DNA of 64,000 nt from Symsagittifera roscoffensis. Its lineage: Eukaryota > Xenacoelomorpha > Acoela > Convolutidae. The stretch covers positions 67,940,025-68,004,024 of the forward strand of contig NC_087064.1 in NCBI RefSeq assembly GCF_963678635.1. Reading direction: 5' to 3'. Below the pieces are notes generated by a model, which was not told the DNA's origin, searched no databases, and saw only the letters and a list, made by a program, of their open reading frames with translations. Of the stretch, positions 25,660-38,264 are shown in pieces (position 1 is the stretch's first letter; the number at the start of each line of letters is the position of its first letter). A program made the translations under genes and the position numbers.

Positions 25660-26244
25660 GTGAGTGAACAAACACGTCACACAATTGGTTTTTTTGTTAT
25701 ACGGCCCAAATTATCAAACTGTTATTTGAGCTTGTTTTCATTGAAAACGCTGAGATATCTTTTCGCTGGTGTTAATTTCAACCAATCAGATTCGAGCATC
25801 ATCATGAAAAATTCAAAATGGTAAAAAGAATACCTTTTGAGCCGTAACAGAAAAGACTCCACAATTTAACTGGGGCGTTCAACAGTGCCGAAGTACAACA
25901 GTGCCGAAAATAATTTTAATAGTCAACAGTGCCGAAAATCATCAATTTTTGGCACTGTTGTACTGCCCCCAATTTAACGTATTATTTTGGGTTTTCTTAT
26001 GACTTTCTATTTTTTGTTCAATTTCTTGATAATAATTTTTGAAAATAATTTTGAAAGTTGAAGAAACATTTTAGTTCGACTGAAAGCGGGGCGGAACTTT
26101 AACATCAGGTTTGTTTTAGTTTTTTTGCGCAAATTCAGGCACCAAAAATTATCTTCAGATTGGGCCGAGTGATTGTCATTTTATAGCACTTTAAGTCGTG
26201 ATTTCAATACTGCTTATTTTATTTTGTGTCTTGTGTTTCTCCAG
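25660..26244. other. SYTL intron 1 with two small repeats
   Basis: It runs from a strong GTGAGT donor to a TTTCTCCAG acceptor. It holds a ~107-bp palindromic element between TTAA sites (listed separately) and, at about 26085-26215, a fragment of dispersed family B (TTTTTTTGCGCAAATTCAGG, then CAGATTGGGCCGAGTGAT). Confidence 0.7.
25866..25977. mobile_element. Tiny palindromic element flanked by TTAA
   Basis: TTAA at 25866-25869 is followed by CTGGGGCGTTCAACAGTGCC. The far end, TTTTTGGCACTGTTGTACTG then CCCCCAAT, precedes TTAA at 25974-25977. The inner motif CAACAGTGCCGAA occurs three times in direct orientation and once inverted. TTAA flanks are what piggyBac-type insertion leaves, but the element is too short to assign with confidence. 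Confidence 0.45.
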
Positions 26245-26574
26245 GAAATTAAGACAGGAGGTGCAGGATCTGAAACGGAAGGGGGCTATCAAGACAGGCA
26301 ACACCCCTTCCCCCTCAAGTGTAACGACAAACAGTACAGGGGGAGGCACAGGAGCAGGTGGGGGGTCCGATCATGGAGGGGGAGGGGGAGGGGGAGGGGT
26401 GGTTGGGGGTGTACTAGATGGAAAACTGTGTGCTAGATGTCAGAGTGAGCTGGGTCTCATTTTGAACAGGGGAGAAGAGTGTTTCAAGTGCCATTTCATG
26501 GTTTGCAAACTGTGCCGTGTGGTCGTCACTGAGGATGGGAAAACATGGTTGTGTATTCTGTGTGCCAAACAAGC
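26245..26574 (+). CDS. SYTL: SYTL exon 2: end of SHD1, Gly-rich insert, FYVE-type zinc finger
   Basis: The exon completes the SHD1 helix (KLRQEVQDLKRKGAI, matching the family pattern of a basic end followed by KRKGA). It continues through a ~43-residue Gly/Ser/Thr linker and then a zinc finger with eight cysteines at about residues 96, 99, 113, 116, 121, 124, 137 and 140. The spacing is CX2C-X13-CX2C-X4-CX2C-X12-CX2C. The CARC start and the WLCILCAK end closely resemble granuphilin (Slp4) and Slp5. In vertebrates the helix and finger are only about ten residues apart, so the Gly-rich insert is unusual. It begins after TTTCTCCAG and ends at GTAAGT. The coding strand has a run of GGGGGAGGGGGAGGGG around 26378-26398. 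Confidence 0.92.
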
Positions 26575-29500
26575 GTAAGTTTTTTTAAGCTTTTTTTTCT
26601 AATAAACTTAAGCTTTTTAAGTTTTTTAAACTGACGTTCTATTATTGTTCCGATTTTCGATATGCATCAGCAAGGTTAATTGTTTTCATATTTTCGTTAG
26701 ATTTTCTGCATTTGCATTGGGTTATTTCATTTAATTTTTGTGTAGTTTCTCGAACTATTCTTACCGGCAGCCAATTTTTTTGAACCAAATTAATATTTTC
26801 AATATATGGTTCCTACTATTGTAGATACAGTCACCTCTATAAAGTAATGAATGATAATATCTGGTGTTGAATTTTCATCTACGAGAATTTTATTGATTAA
26901 TCTTTCAGCTTGATAGTTTTCAAAACATCAAAGTTTATTTAAAATGGTTTCAAGTGATAACTCATCAAACTCATTAGAAAAAAAATTGAGCAAATTTAAT
27001 GGGCTAGAAGTTCCAAGAAACAATTCTTATTCCTTTTGCTTCTTTTTGATATGCTAATAGTTATATATTATCTCTTTTTGCTGCGAATTAACTTTTCGAC
27101 CAATTAAGGCAAATTGCGGTTTGCTATTTTTTATCAACTTTCAAAAAATATTTTTTATAGTTTTATTCAAATATTTGACACACTTATTTGATTTTTTTAC
27201 GCCAATCGGAGGTTCGACATACTGACCACTTAAAGGGTTTCCTTTTTTGTAGTATTTTACAACATGCATTTTCCGCCAAATAACAAATTTTTTTAAACTT
27301 CGGCGCCAATGTATACAAGTTATGAGACAAAAACATCTTTCACTTTTCACCCTTTTGCAAGGGTTGGGGGGATTCGTTATTAGGTACAAAATGTCTAGAT
27401 GCCTAACCATTGAATTTTGTTCTTCATATGGGTGGCAATTCGTATCTAGGTATTCTAGAGGGGGGGTAGTTAAAAATATCCGGTTGGGGAAGACCTGAGA
27501 CATGCATAAACGTGCGTTTCATCCCTATAAGGTTTTGTGTAGGCTTGAAAAAATCAATTTGATTGACCTATAAAGTTTGTCGAAACTTTTCATACTTTTC
27601 AAAATCTGCTCCTATCATTCCTTGAAACATCACTAAACATAAACATTTAAACTCCTGAACTCCTAGATTTTTTAGTTGTTGCCTAATTAAATTTTATGAA
27701 CTTCAGTTAGCGGACTAGCAATTTGTAAACCTCTCTTTATAACCATAGTCCTAGCCGCCTCTACAAAAGGTAGATAATATCTGGGGCTGATTTTCTTACA
27801 AACAAACTAACTTTTACTGATAAGTTGTTGACTTTTTTCAAAGCATCAAAAAACCTGCTATGGCTAGCTGCAAGTGATAATTTTTCTAGTTGCTCGATTA
27901 AAGAAAAAAATCAGAGAAACATTTCCGACGTGACTGTTTTTAAAAGGGTTCATATTGAGTCCCACACACTCTAATGCACGTCTGTTTTTCTGTTAAGACA
28001 TGGACAAGAACTGTTTAGGGGATGAAAAATTTGTTGGTTTATTTTTTCTTGAACTTTTTCAATATATGATAAGAAAAAACTAACTGGTTAAAATTTCTGC
28101 CAATCAGATTGATAGGTGAAATTCTTAGAAGGATTGTTTTTTGGTGTTTTTGTGCTTATGAACATTATAGCAAGAAGTAAGCTAATTTGTAGAGCATCGA
28201 AGAATGCTTTGCTTGCGATCAAAAATTAAATTAGCTCTTGCAATCGTGATGCACATATATCTACATTTTTGCTGAATTAACAGTATTTTAGTATGTCACT
28301 GGGATAGGGGAAATATTAAAAAATTTACTAATCCTGAATTTACTATCTAAAACATTCAAACCCCATTGCTAAATCAAAAATCAAACCTTGGCTAAAGTTA
28401 CCCATACTTATCAGATGCGCCAATTTTAGTTTATCGGCTGTTAATTGAACAAGACCCCACGCCGTAATTTATAAATATCATAACAGCAATTTCATTTTTT
28501 TTAAAAAAATTGCACCCCATATGTCTGCTGCGTATTTTTTTCCTTTCATCAATTTAAAAAAAAAAAAACATAAATTTCAGAAATTTTTTTTTGATGCCAC
28601 CAAGATCAACTGCTCTTAATAATGCTTAAAATAAGCAACCGATGATTGGCTTGAACCAAGTAGATTCTCAAATTGTTCTAAATTGAGGGTCTTCAAGCTT
28701 AATGTTTAGTTGTTTATCCGAGTTTTTAAAGAAATTAATTAATTTTAAAAGCACTATTGAGGCGCATTTTATGACTATGATGCCATTGTCAAAAAGAAAC
28801 AAAAAGAAGTTGAATCCATCCAATCAATTACTCATAAGACCAACTAGCGCAGTCAAATAAAAATTACAAATAACTTTCAGGCAAAGTATGAGAGCGACAT
28901 TACTAGAATGTGTTAAGGACATATAGAACATGTAACGGGTTATTTGCCCTAATTGGTCAAAGCGTCACAACTTTACAAAAAATGGTGCGCATGAAATGCC
29001 TAGTTTTCAAAAGCAGTATCGAAATATTTGGGCTGGAGTATTTTTTCTCAGCTTTAAAAGAATCTCTAGCCAAACTCTTCAAATCAAATTTCTACTTAAC
29101 ACCTACCAATTTTTGACGTAATTTTGTTTAACAACCAACAAGTATCGTTGTCTTGAGCTCCATTAAAAAAATATATCTCACAGTAATAATTATTGGTAAA
29201 GTTATGGGAGTTAAAATATTGCCAATTTGGCCAGTTTGGGACAATTACTGTGCAATATACTTGGTGCTTTTAACGCGTGAAAGGAGATCTAATCCGTCTA
29301 AGAAATCGTTCCAAATTGAATTTAAGCATGCTATTAGGTCTATTTAGTTCATTTTGGTTAATGTCCTATTTTGTATTTCGCATCAATAAAATTTATATGA
29401 TAATTTTACTCTTTTTTTTCTGCTTTTCTGTTGAAAAAATTATCCGTTTTTCTAAAAAATCAATACTCCATAGACTTCATAATTTAATCGGAACTCTGAG

Positions 29501-31863
29501 AGTTTTAACTTGATACGAACAATCTTGATAATATAGTGCACATGGCATATTTTCAGTCATATAAAAGGAACTGCTCAAAAATGGCTCGGCAAAAAGACGG
29601 AATTTGTCCGAAGGAAGAAAAACTCACCATACCCAAAGATTTCGTCGCTTTCTTCAAAAGTGGGGACAAAAATAAGCACTGTTTTTTTTTCTAGCTAAGG
29701 TTATACTGAGGAGTAAAAAACCACTAGTTTGCTACGACCTTTTTTGCAACTCACAAATAAAAAATAAAGTTAGCAGGGATTTGTTATTTATAAAAAAAAT
29801 GATAAGAAACATTTTACCGATTTTTTTTTGCCCTGCCCTTGCAACTAAGTAGACTATGAAAGTCTTGTGTTGAGCAAACAAAAAATATTTGCTTTTTGCG
29901 GACTGCTATGCGCGCAAAACAGTTATATTACCAAGAGTTTCAAACTCGGACAACACTGCATTGATAATCCAAATTTGTGGCAAATTTATAAATTACTTAG
30001 AATACTCAAGTTAAACGTTAATCTTGACAATATAACCCGTTTTCTTTGTTTTCAGTGCGTTAGGATCAACGACAGCTTGGTTTGAAAATGCACTTATTTA
30101 AAATGCTCTTTCCTTCAAAACAATTGGCGATGTATTTATGCTTCGGGGGCTTTGTTATTCAAAAATCATTCTCAAAATTAAAATTTTCAATAACCGATTA
30201 CAACTGATATTTTTTACTATCTAAAGATATTAATGCCATGAGCTCATACTTTAAAAAAGTTTCGACCTGGGGTCATTTTGGTTTCGATTTTCGAAAAAAG
30301 TGCGGAACGTTTATGCTTGTGGTAGTTTTTTTCATTGAGTCAGTTTTCGCTTTTAATTGAATGTTTTCGTCGAATTTTTTATCTGTACCATCTAAAATTT
30401 ATTGTTGTCCGGAAGAAAAACTTTAATCAATTTTTCCCCAGTGGTGGTTTTTCGTAAAATAAGGGGGATTTGACAATTGGTTACTTGGCCTTTTGGGGCA
30501 ATCAACGCGCGGTATATTGCGTTCTTGTAAGCAGCGGAATAAATTGTTCTAAATTGAACTGATGCAAGTCATTTGGAGTTTCTACTATGATAGGAGACGC
30601 TTTAATACATTCCTTTGTACTTTACGAGCAGCAAAATGAAGAAAAAATGAAGTTTGTCTGCAATTTTGGACAAGTAACAATTCCAGAAAATAAAACATTT
30701 TTCACGCCGAAAAAAATGTTATAGACCAGATTATGCCACTGTTTTACACCAATTTCTTACCCGATTTTTCGTAGTTAGGGCGGAAAATAGTTTCTTTTTC
30801 TGATACTATTTCATTCAATGCTGATAGTAAACTTTCGTTTCATTTAGAAGTTATGTCATCAATGGATTTAGAGACAAATTCATTTTCATTTAGCTGTGAG
30901 TTTCTGTAAATCGAATAATTGGGGTTTAGTTGTTTTTCTTTCGGTTGAAGGGTTTGTTCAATTTCTTTAGCATGGAAAAGTCATTTTCGTTTTTTTTTTC
31001 GTTCTATATCATAGCGCAGATCAAAATTTTACGAATTCTTTTTAAACTACAAAACGGACACTCAAGGAATAGTGAAAAACAAATACAAAATTTTTACTTG
31101 TAGAGAACTCCACATATATGACCCAATGAAAACATTAGCAAAAGTTTCGAGAAAAAAACACACTTTTGAGAACATTAACGACTGTACAAATGTGGATGAG
31201 CTTGAGCCCTGCTTTTTAGGGACTAATAGGAACAAAGGACTGAAGTCGGAGACAAAAGCCGATATCTATTAAAACAGAACAAGTAGCTTTAGGATCAGAA
31301 ATTTTTTAAAACTTTTGTAATAAAGTTTGATAAATCAATTTCAGTGGACATAAGGACTACAACAACATAAGAAATGGGAAAAATATTGCATCAGTTTCGA
31401 GATTTTTTTTCTAATAGATAACAAAGACTTTTTGGAGTTATTCTGGTAAGTAGTGTTTCGTTTTTTTTTCGCTTTCTGCCATCAACTTTGGTAAATAAAC
31501 AAAATGTTTTGAAAGCTTTTTTTTTTATTTTAGACAGGCATTTTTGTGTGATAAAGTATAAATTTTATGAGTTATTGATTAGCATAATTATCTTTGCTCT
31601 TGAGGCGTCACTCGACAGGCTAAACGCCTTTGACGTTCTCCCAAGTGTATTTGTTTTGCATATACTTGGAAACTAATTTATTATATTATTATCATTATAA
31701 AAACAAAAAATAAGTAACAGTTCAAAATGTTTTTTTTTTAAAGATTTCAACTTTTATCACGCAAAAATCAGACACGTCAAACGACACTCCATTTTTTTAG
31801 AATTTAGCCCTGATATCAGCAGACTTGTTACTTTCGAAATCTGTAGTTTTTTTGTTGTATTAG
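26575..31863. other. SYTL intron 2
   Basis: A 5.3-kb AT-rich intron from GTAAGT to a TTGTATTAG acceptor, with phases on both sides that join exactly. It contains family A copies at about 29150-29527 and 30385-30610 and a decayed family A end near 31812. Open frames such as 27141-27503 minus and 31072-31272 plus show no domain and no splice context. Confidence 0.7.
29150..29527 (+). repeat. Dispersed repeat family A, decayed copy
   Basis: It shares with 7561-8077 the blocks GTTATGGGAGTTAAA, TTAACGCGTGAAAGGAGATC and the terminal TTGATACGAACAATCTTG. Short open frames cross it without meaning. Confidence 0.5.
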
Positions 31864-32129
31864 GAAACTTCGGACAATATCAGGGGAGTGGTTCTACGAG
31901 AAAGTGAGCGAGCGACTCAAACCGCAGAATGCGTCACACATACACGCCAGTAACGTGATCCGAGACTCCATACGGCTGAAGAAAAACCACAGCAGTGCCG
32001 GCAACAGTCCAGTGGCGGTGAAGAGGGGAATGCCGGTGCAGGTGGGGGGCAATACACAGGGACATCACGTGATACAACAGGCGACAACTGTTTCTCCCCG
32101 ACACCACCCGAAGTCACGAACTCTCTCGG
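31864..32129 (+). CDS. SYTL: SYTL exon 3: SHD2 Rab-binding motif and start of linker
   Basis: After the last zinc-finger cysteines it reads KLRTISGEWFYEKVSERLKP. The SGEWFYE segment (about residues 150-156) is the SHD2 signature: in Slp2-a, Noc2 and rabphilin the Ser/Thr-Gly-x-Trp-Phe motif packs against a hydrophobic pocket of Rab27 or Rab3. The Trp and Phe are both present, so Rab binding is expected. The rest (to residue 232) is a basic linker with Lys-Lys-Asn-His and Ser/Pro. The exon starts after TTGTATTAG, taking one base to complete Ala144, and ends at GTAAGT, leaving one base. Confidence 0.9.
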
Positions 32130-33859
32130 GTAAGTTTCGTTTTTGTAAACACTGTACAATTGAATGTAAAACATAATATTTTCGCTCGTTTTAGTTAATC
32201 ATTAATCCTTTAGCCCTAATTCTGACTCAAAAATTGTTGTAAAAAATTTCAATGCAAGGTCTTGATGAATTTTATTGATTTTTCTACAATTTTTTAAATT
32301 GTTTTCCTTGGTTTGCGATGGAAAAAGGTTAGTACAGAAATGGATATGATATTACGTCGAAACAAAAATATCAATACGGGTCAGAAGATGGAACTCAAAC
32401 TCGCGCGCCGGAACTTCATTCATTCATGATGGAAATCAAACTCGGGAAAATCGAGAAGTCTTCGAAGCAAAAATAAAATACCTAATTTCGAGACCTGTAG
32501 ATCTCCAACAATAACGTGGAATCCAGAAAACCAAATAAAAGCCAAACAATCCAGAGTCGGGTTCTAAACAATGTGCTGTGGAATCCAGAAGTTATACAGA
32601 CACGCACATGTGCGCCTAGACACACCACTTCTGAGCTTTTTAATGGCATATATGTACGTTCTTAAATCTGCCAGTGAAACGACCCCATTTTGCCAATTTT
32701 TCTTTATTGTAGAGATGATTACACAGCTGTATGAGACAAAAAACTGTTCGCGTCAGTTCATACAAAAATGGTTGTTCATAAATTCTTTTGACAAACTGCT
32801 CTTACTTAATTTGGTTTTGCGATTAAAAATGGACTTGTAAGCAGAAGATATCATTTTCAATCCAGTAATCTGTGAGCAGTTTTGAAAATACCCGGCAGCT
32901 GGCCTCATAAAGTTTTTTATCTCTTTTACAGCCTTGTTATCTCAACACTTCTGTAAACTTTGATGCTGTAATCTGAGATGACCATATAGGTAACATCATC
33001 AAAGTCTATGTAGGCGTCTAAGTAGGAGATGACAATATGGTGAAATCTTTTTGAGACAAGGGCACGACGAATCCGATTCATAAAAAGACGATTTACTAAC
33101 TCTATGTTTTTATCGAGATGTCTAATGTGACTTCATATGACGACAGAAATGGATAGTGGCGTAAATAGACCAGAAAATAATGGGCCCCACTATCGACAAA
33201 AAAGCCTACTTTTGAAACTACACGCGGAGTACATTTTTCATTTTTCTCTTCAAATCATTGGAAAACAATTTTTTGTGTGTTTTTTAGAATATGACGAGGT
33301 TTTCAAATAAAATATTCTGCACAAATAGTTTAATGGTACATTATGAACATGAAAAAAATTATTAGGAAAAGCATCCTCAAAGTCATGCATAATTCCAAAA
33401 CTTTAATTCTGATCTTTAATTCAAACAAATGAAGTTGTTCACATATGCTTTTCTTGTCTTTTAGTCCAATAAGACTTTGTTACGTTTTTGAAATTTGTGT
33501 CCCAAAAAACTTATAAAATTAAGACGCATATAAAATTTTCAATTTGGATGAGATCATGGATACTGTTAAAATTTTTTGCGGAACCTTCTCCGGATCAAAC
33601 GCTCAATCTATACCTCTAAATGAACAACTGTAGAATTTCTCCCTAATCACGTAAAATTATGAAAATTAATTCTGTTATGCGTTTCGAACAAACGCACAAA
33701 TAAAATTCGCTCTAACAATTTTTATGTTGGATTGCTTTTGAATGCTGTTAATTAACTAAATTGAAATGTTTCCATCAATTTTCTCTCATACAACTGTTAA
33801 TTTTGTATAAATCTAGGCTATAGTTAAAGTTATTTCCTGAATTATTTGTTCTTTTTCAG
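32130..33859. other. SYTL intron 3, first part: nothing firm
   Basis: AT-rich sequence with a small direct duplication of GATGGAACTCAAACTCG / GATGGAAATCAAACTCG at about 32387 and 32430. No exon candidate with matching phase was seen before the one at 33860. Confidence 0.5.
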
Positions 33860-34011
33860 ACTTAATTTTGTTTTGGGATGATATCAAAGGGTTGATCCGC
33901 TTCTTCAAGTCAGATAATTTTCCAGCTAGTACAAGCAAAAAATTGATAGCAAAGAACGTTTCGATTACAATAAATGAAAGGAAAAATTTCAAAAAACAGA
34001 AAAACGTTTGA
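33860..34011 (+). CDS. Possible alternative 3' terminal exon of SYTL
   Basis: A strong acceptor (TTGTTCTTTTTCAG ending 33859) is followed by a frame in the phase left by exon 3: two bases complete an Asp, then 49 codons starting LILFWDDIKGLIRFFKSDNF, then TGA at 34009-34011. If used, it would give a short SHD-only protein without linker or C2 domains, similar in layout to Noc2. There is no homology for the tail, which is Lys/Asn-rich as AT-rich DNA tends to be. A chance open frame of this length is unlikely but possible. Confidence 0.22.
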
Positions 34012-36837
34012 AACCAAAAAATAATTTAAAAAACACAACATGAATATGTTAAAACCCGCAAAATGAGAATTAAAATAACTCAATTAAAATAGAAATTGCA
34101 GACAATTAGAATTCAATCTCTCATCGTGTCATTTATCAATTTTTGAATCTTTTTGTAAAATTTTGATGTTTGAAGCCTTTTATTGGTGATAGCAGGTATG
34201 GCGTCCAGGGTTTATACACTAACCGGTCCTAAATCAGTATTTCTACATCTTGAACTAAAATTATAATGGTTAAACCTTCAATCTATTGACTAATAACTCA
34301 ACCAGTGTCAAACAGCATGGTCCGACTTTTCTTTAATTTCAAAAACTCAACCAGATAAAATTAATTATCAAAATAACGGAAAATATAGAATATTATGCTG
34401 TTAAAGCATTTTAATAATACTATTTCTTGTCTGGGCGAAATTTTTATTAGTATTTACTGCTTCAAAAAAAATTTACAACAAAAGTCATACAGTTTTTCTC
34501 AAAAGATAGCGTTTTTTTTTGCTGGCTAATCAATGTAAAGGCAATTTCCACGTGGGATTTTTTTGCGCAAAAGCAGATAAAACAAAAAAACTTCAGGTAA
34601 AGTCGAGTAATAGATCAATTTAAAGACTTTCAGAAATAATTTGTACGCAATTAAAAATTCATGAAGCGTTTCAGTAGGGCGAATGTTTTTGAAAATAATG
34701 CTTTTAGCTTCACTTAGAGTAAAGAATAACTTTTGCGCGGAAAAAAGATATACACCGAAGCTCTTCCCTACAGTGAAATCGGAAAAAATGAATCCCAGTT
34801 TGAAAAAACCATCCGGTTTTGACGAATTTTTGGCTCAGTAAATGGCTAGAATAGTCTGTTTTTCCAATATGTTTTCAGTATGCTATTCACACTAACGATT
34901 TCACTCTTTGATCGATGCTGATAATACCAAAAACTCACTTAGTCCAAAATGGTTGGCCGGTTTTCTAAAAACCAAATTCAAGAACAATCATAAACAAGAC
35001 TGCTCGTATACCAAGGCAAAGCGTCGATTGTTCCAAATACCCTTTAAAAGTGTTTGGTAAAAAAGCTTATTGTAAAAATATAAATTTTGGACAACTTGGA
35101 AGATTAAGTGTTAAAATATTAGTCGTACTAAATTAATACGACTAATTAGCTAGCCCTACTTCAATTTGGAATGATTATGTTTTGAATGATGATTGACGCA
35201 TCAAAAATGTGCTCAACTTTTTCATCATTTTGAATAAAGTCTTTACAGCGCGCATAAACTAGTCCAGAGAAAGGCCAAATTGGCTATTTTTAAACTCTCA
35301 GAACTTTGCAAAAAAAGATCGGAGGTAAATCTTGTTTTTCATTTTGATTCAGGGAGGTCATGATCTTCAATGAGGTATGAATATTTTTAGTTAGAAGCTA
35401 TAAGTTCGATCGCCAGAAACTGACAGAAAAAAAACACACCAAGCATAAAAAAACCGTTTTCTTAGATAGCCGGAACAATAAACCACCGAAACTTATTTTG
35501 AACGCAATCGAAGCTATTGCTGATTGTCAATAATATTTTACACTAAATGTCAGATTACATTTTTTGTATTATAGCTATAAAAACAAGTCCGTAAATTATT
35601 ATTGTTGATTTTATTTGCTTCGAGTTTTTTTCGTTATGCTGGTCAAAAATAGACCATTGGACTTTCTTTGCCAGTTGAAAATACATGGATGAAAAATGTT
35701 TAGTGCCGTTATGATCTATCAGGCAGTGGAGAAACTATAGGCTGGGGTATGTAATTGAGATACCTGGAAGCTTATTTGCTGGAATTTGAGAGAATTCTCA
35801 TATTTGAGTTTTTTAATTACGTGGTTTGAACCCCCCCCCCCCGTAATACCTACACTTTTTTGTATACAAAAATCATTTTTACGGTGTAACCATTGGTTTT
35901 ATGAGGTTGTATTTGGGGCAAAACGAGTTCGTAATTGCGTGATAAAATCCTATGTCGATTTTCATGACAATTGAAGAAAAGCTATGAATAAAAAATATCG
36001 CAGGTAGGGGGGTGTGGGTGGCTGTAGGAGAGCCCTAATATAATTAATTATCTTTAAACATGTTTATTGAAAATTTTCTCTGCTTCGCGAGAAACCAGAC
36101 TCAATTTTTTCTGCTCAATTTAATAAACCGCTGGGGGCGTGGAATTAGAGAACCACTAAGGGAACAGAAGACGAGTATTACCCAAGTTATTTGTTGTTTT
36201 TTAATGATTGGGCTAACAACAAGCCCCTCCCTCTGAAAGGAAAAGAGAAGAAAAATCTATTTAGAAAAGAAACCAAATTTGTTTATCTTGTCTCTTTTCA
36301 ATGACGATGAGTGTTCGCAAAAAAAAAACTAATTTTTATTACATCTGAGAACTTTCAATTCGACAAACAAAATCAATATTCAATTTTCTTGTTGTTTCGA
36401 CAATGTTAACCTTGTCCAATTTTGTAAATTATACTTCTCAAGTTATTTTTTTTTTGGATTTAAGGCAACTCTGCGAGTACTTTTAGTACTAATTGAATTT
36501 AACTATGAACTAACGTTGCACGCATGTATTCCGTGGCGGAATCCATCTGAAATGGTATGAAAAAAGGACGGATTCCATTAATACTTCAAAGTCTAGGGTT
36601 TTCTCTTAAATTTCCCCCTAACTAGCAGTCCAGACTGGTCAGCATGCTGTGTTTAACTTGCAGCTTGCAAAAAGGGGAAGCAATATTCGACTTAATTGGA
36701 TTAGACTGAGCTTGATTGAAAGTGAAACAGAGCTGCTTTTATTTCACTATACCACAGCCCTTCCCTCTCTCTTTCACCCCCCCCCCCCACACCCATTTAT
36801 GTTCCCCCTCCTCTCCTTCCGTCCCCGGACTTCTCAG
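34012..36837. other. SYTL intron 3, middle part
   Basis: It holds a reverse-oriented family A copy from about 34993 (AACAAGACTGCTCGTATACC) to roughly 35300, a run of 14 C at about 35829 and a run of 12 C at about 36777. The segment 36760-36837 is unusually C-rich and forms a long pyrimidine tract. No coding sequence supported. Confidence 0.5.
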
Positions 36838-36879
36838 ATACAGCTAAAGAGTCCATCTTCATTTCCGCCCGACCCCGCG
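36838..36879 (+). CDS. Weak microexon candidate in SYTL intron 3
   Basis: A very long C/T tract ends in TTCTCAG at 36837. The next 42 bases are open in the phase of exon 3 (Asp, then TAKESIFISARPR) and would leave one base, so inclusion keeps the frame. The donor would be the poor GTCAGA. The other phase also reads open (QLKSPSSFPPDPA). Composition is exon-like, but the C-rich surroundings could explain both signals. Confidence 0.15.
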
Positions 36880-38135
36880 GTCAGAACTTACCACATATAC
36901 ACTTAGTTTATACCATTTCTACTTCTCACTAGAAAAACAAACGCACATAACAAAACTGGAAGCAGTAGCAATTTATTGGTGCACTTAACTGGATTAACTA
37001 TTTAATTGACCAGTAGCTAACAAAAAAAATTCTGGAGTCATTTGCCGTTAAATTTAACATATTTTTCCGTCCAGCAGCTTTGAGCGTGAAATCGACAAGG
37101 ATAACATAATAAGTGAAAATGTTTGTCTGGCTCTGTTGCTGCGTATATTTTTCCCCGTCTTCCTCCAAAACTCAAGTTACATTAATTTAAAATGCAATTT
37201 ACTACCCTTATTCTCATCGAAAAGTAAGCTTTTTGTGATTATTATACTTTCAATTTGACCTGTTCGCTTTCTTAGTACCCTGTTTGTTGATTTTACCTGT
37301 ATGGAATATTTCTACTGCTACGTAGAAATAGCCAGCAAATTTCAGTACTATCTTGCTTTTTTTTAAAAAAAAAGAGCAAAATTTGTCCTTGTTAGAGCTC
37401 TCTCTATCTTGAAAAGAATCAACCCTATTCATTATTTTTCAGTGACCCTTCCGGGCAAGTTAACATTAACTCTCTTCGTATGCTCTGAGATTCATATATG
37501 TTCCTCAATTCAGTTGGCGTTCACATATCTGCTACCGGGTCACTTTTTGAACCTCTTATAGATATAGTTAACAATTGCCCTGTGGTAAATCTAGAACCGA
37601 ACCAACCCCCCTCCACCTAAATCCAAACCCCGTTCCCTACAAATGAAGGATAAATTCAGCAATTAAACACGCGAATTGATTGAATATACTTATATACCCT
37701 ATTTTTTGAGACAAAGGTGAAAGGAAAATTGCGGACTAAATCTAAAAAAACTGGACACATATGATATTAATACACAATTAACATTTCACAAAATAGGATC
37801 ATCTGCAATAACAGTCAGTGCGTATCCGCCCATCATTTCTTACCAATGCGATACCTTTTCAGTTAATACCCAGCTGAAATTTCATTTATCACACTGTACT
37901 TTTTTCACATCATTTTTTCTGGCCTCTCTTTTATCTTAGGACGTTATTATAATTATCCTTGGAGACGTAAGTATCGCACGAATAAATATTAGCTCGAATA
38001 CTGTGCAAAACTATTTTTCCCTCCAAGTTATTCAAATTTTGGCAAAAATTGTTTAAACTTAATTCTATCCATTTCTATCATTATAATGTTCATAATTTTC
38101 TCAAGGACTCAAGGACAAAAAATTATATAATTAAT
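36880..38135. other. SYTL intron 3, nothing recognised
   Basis: AT-rich sequence with short CT-rich patches and no supported open frame or repeat. Confidence 0.45.
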
Positions 38136-38262
38136 CAGAGGCGGATCTAGATTTTTTCGAGGGAGAATTTTTAAACTACTTTTTTTAGGTAGACCAAATT
38201 GATTTCTGAAAATATTTTGAGCAAAACTGCCTTTTTTGGCATGCTTCCTTTCAAAATTAGTC
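38136..38262 (+). mobile_element. hAT-like MITE left end, interrupted by another element
   Basis: It starts CAGAGGCGGATCTAG, as expected for the left terminus of family C, and includes AACTGCCTTTTTTGGCATG shared with the complete copy at 45740-46177. It stops at the TA flank of the Tc1-like element that begins at 38265. The remainder was not found beyond that element. Confidence 0.55.
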
Positions 38263-38264
38263 TA

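Noticed and set aside
27141-27503. 120-codon minus-strand open frame in SYTL intron 2
   Set aside because: No recognisable domain, no codon bias, AT-driven composition and no splice context.
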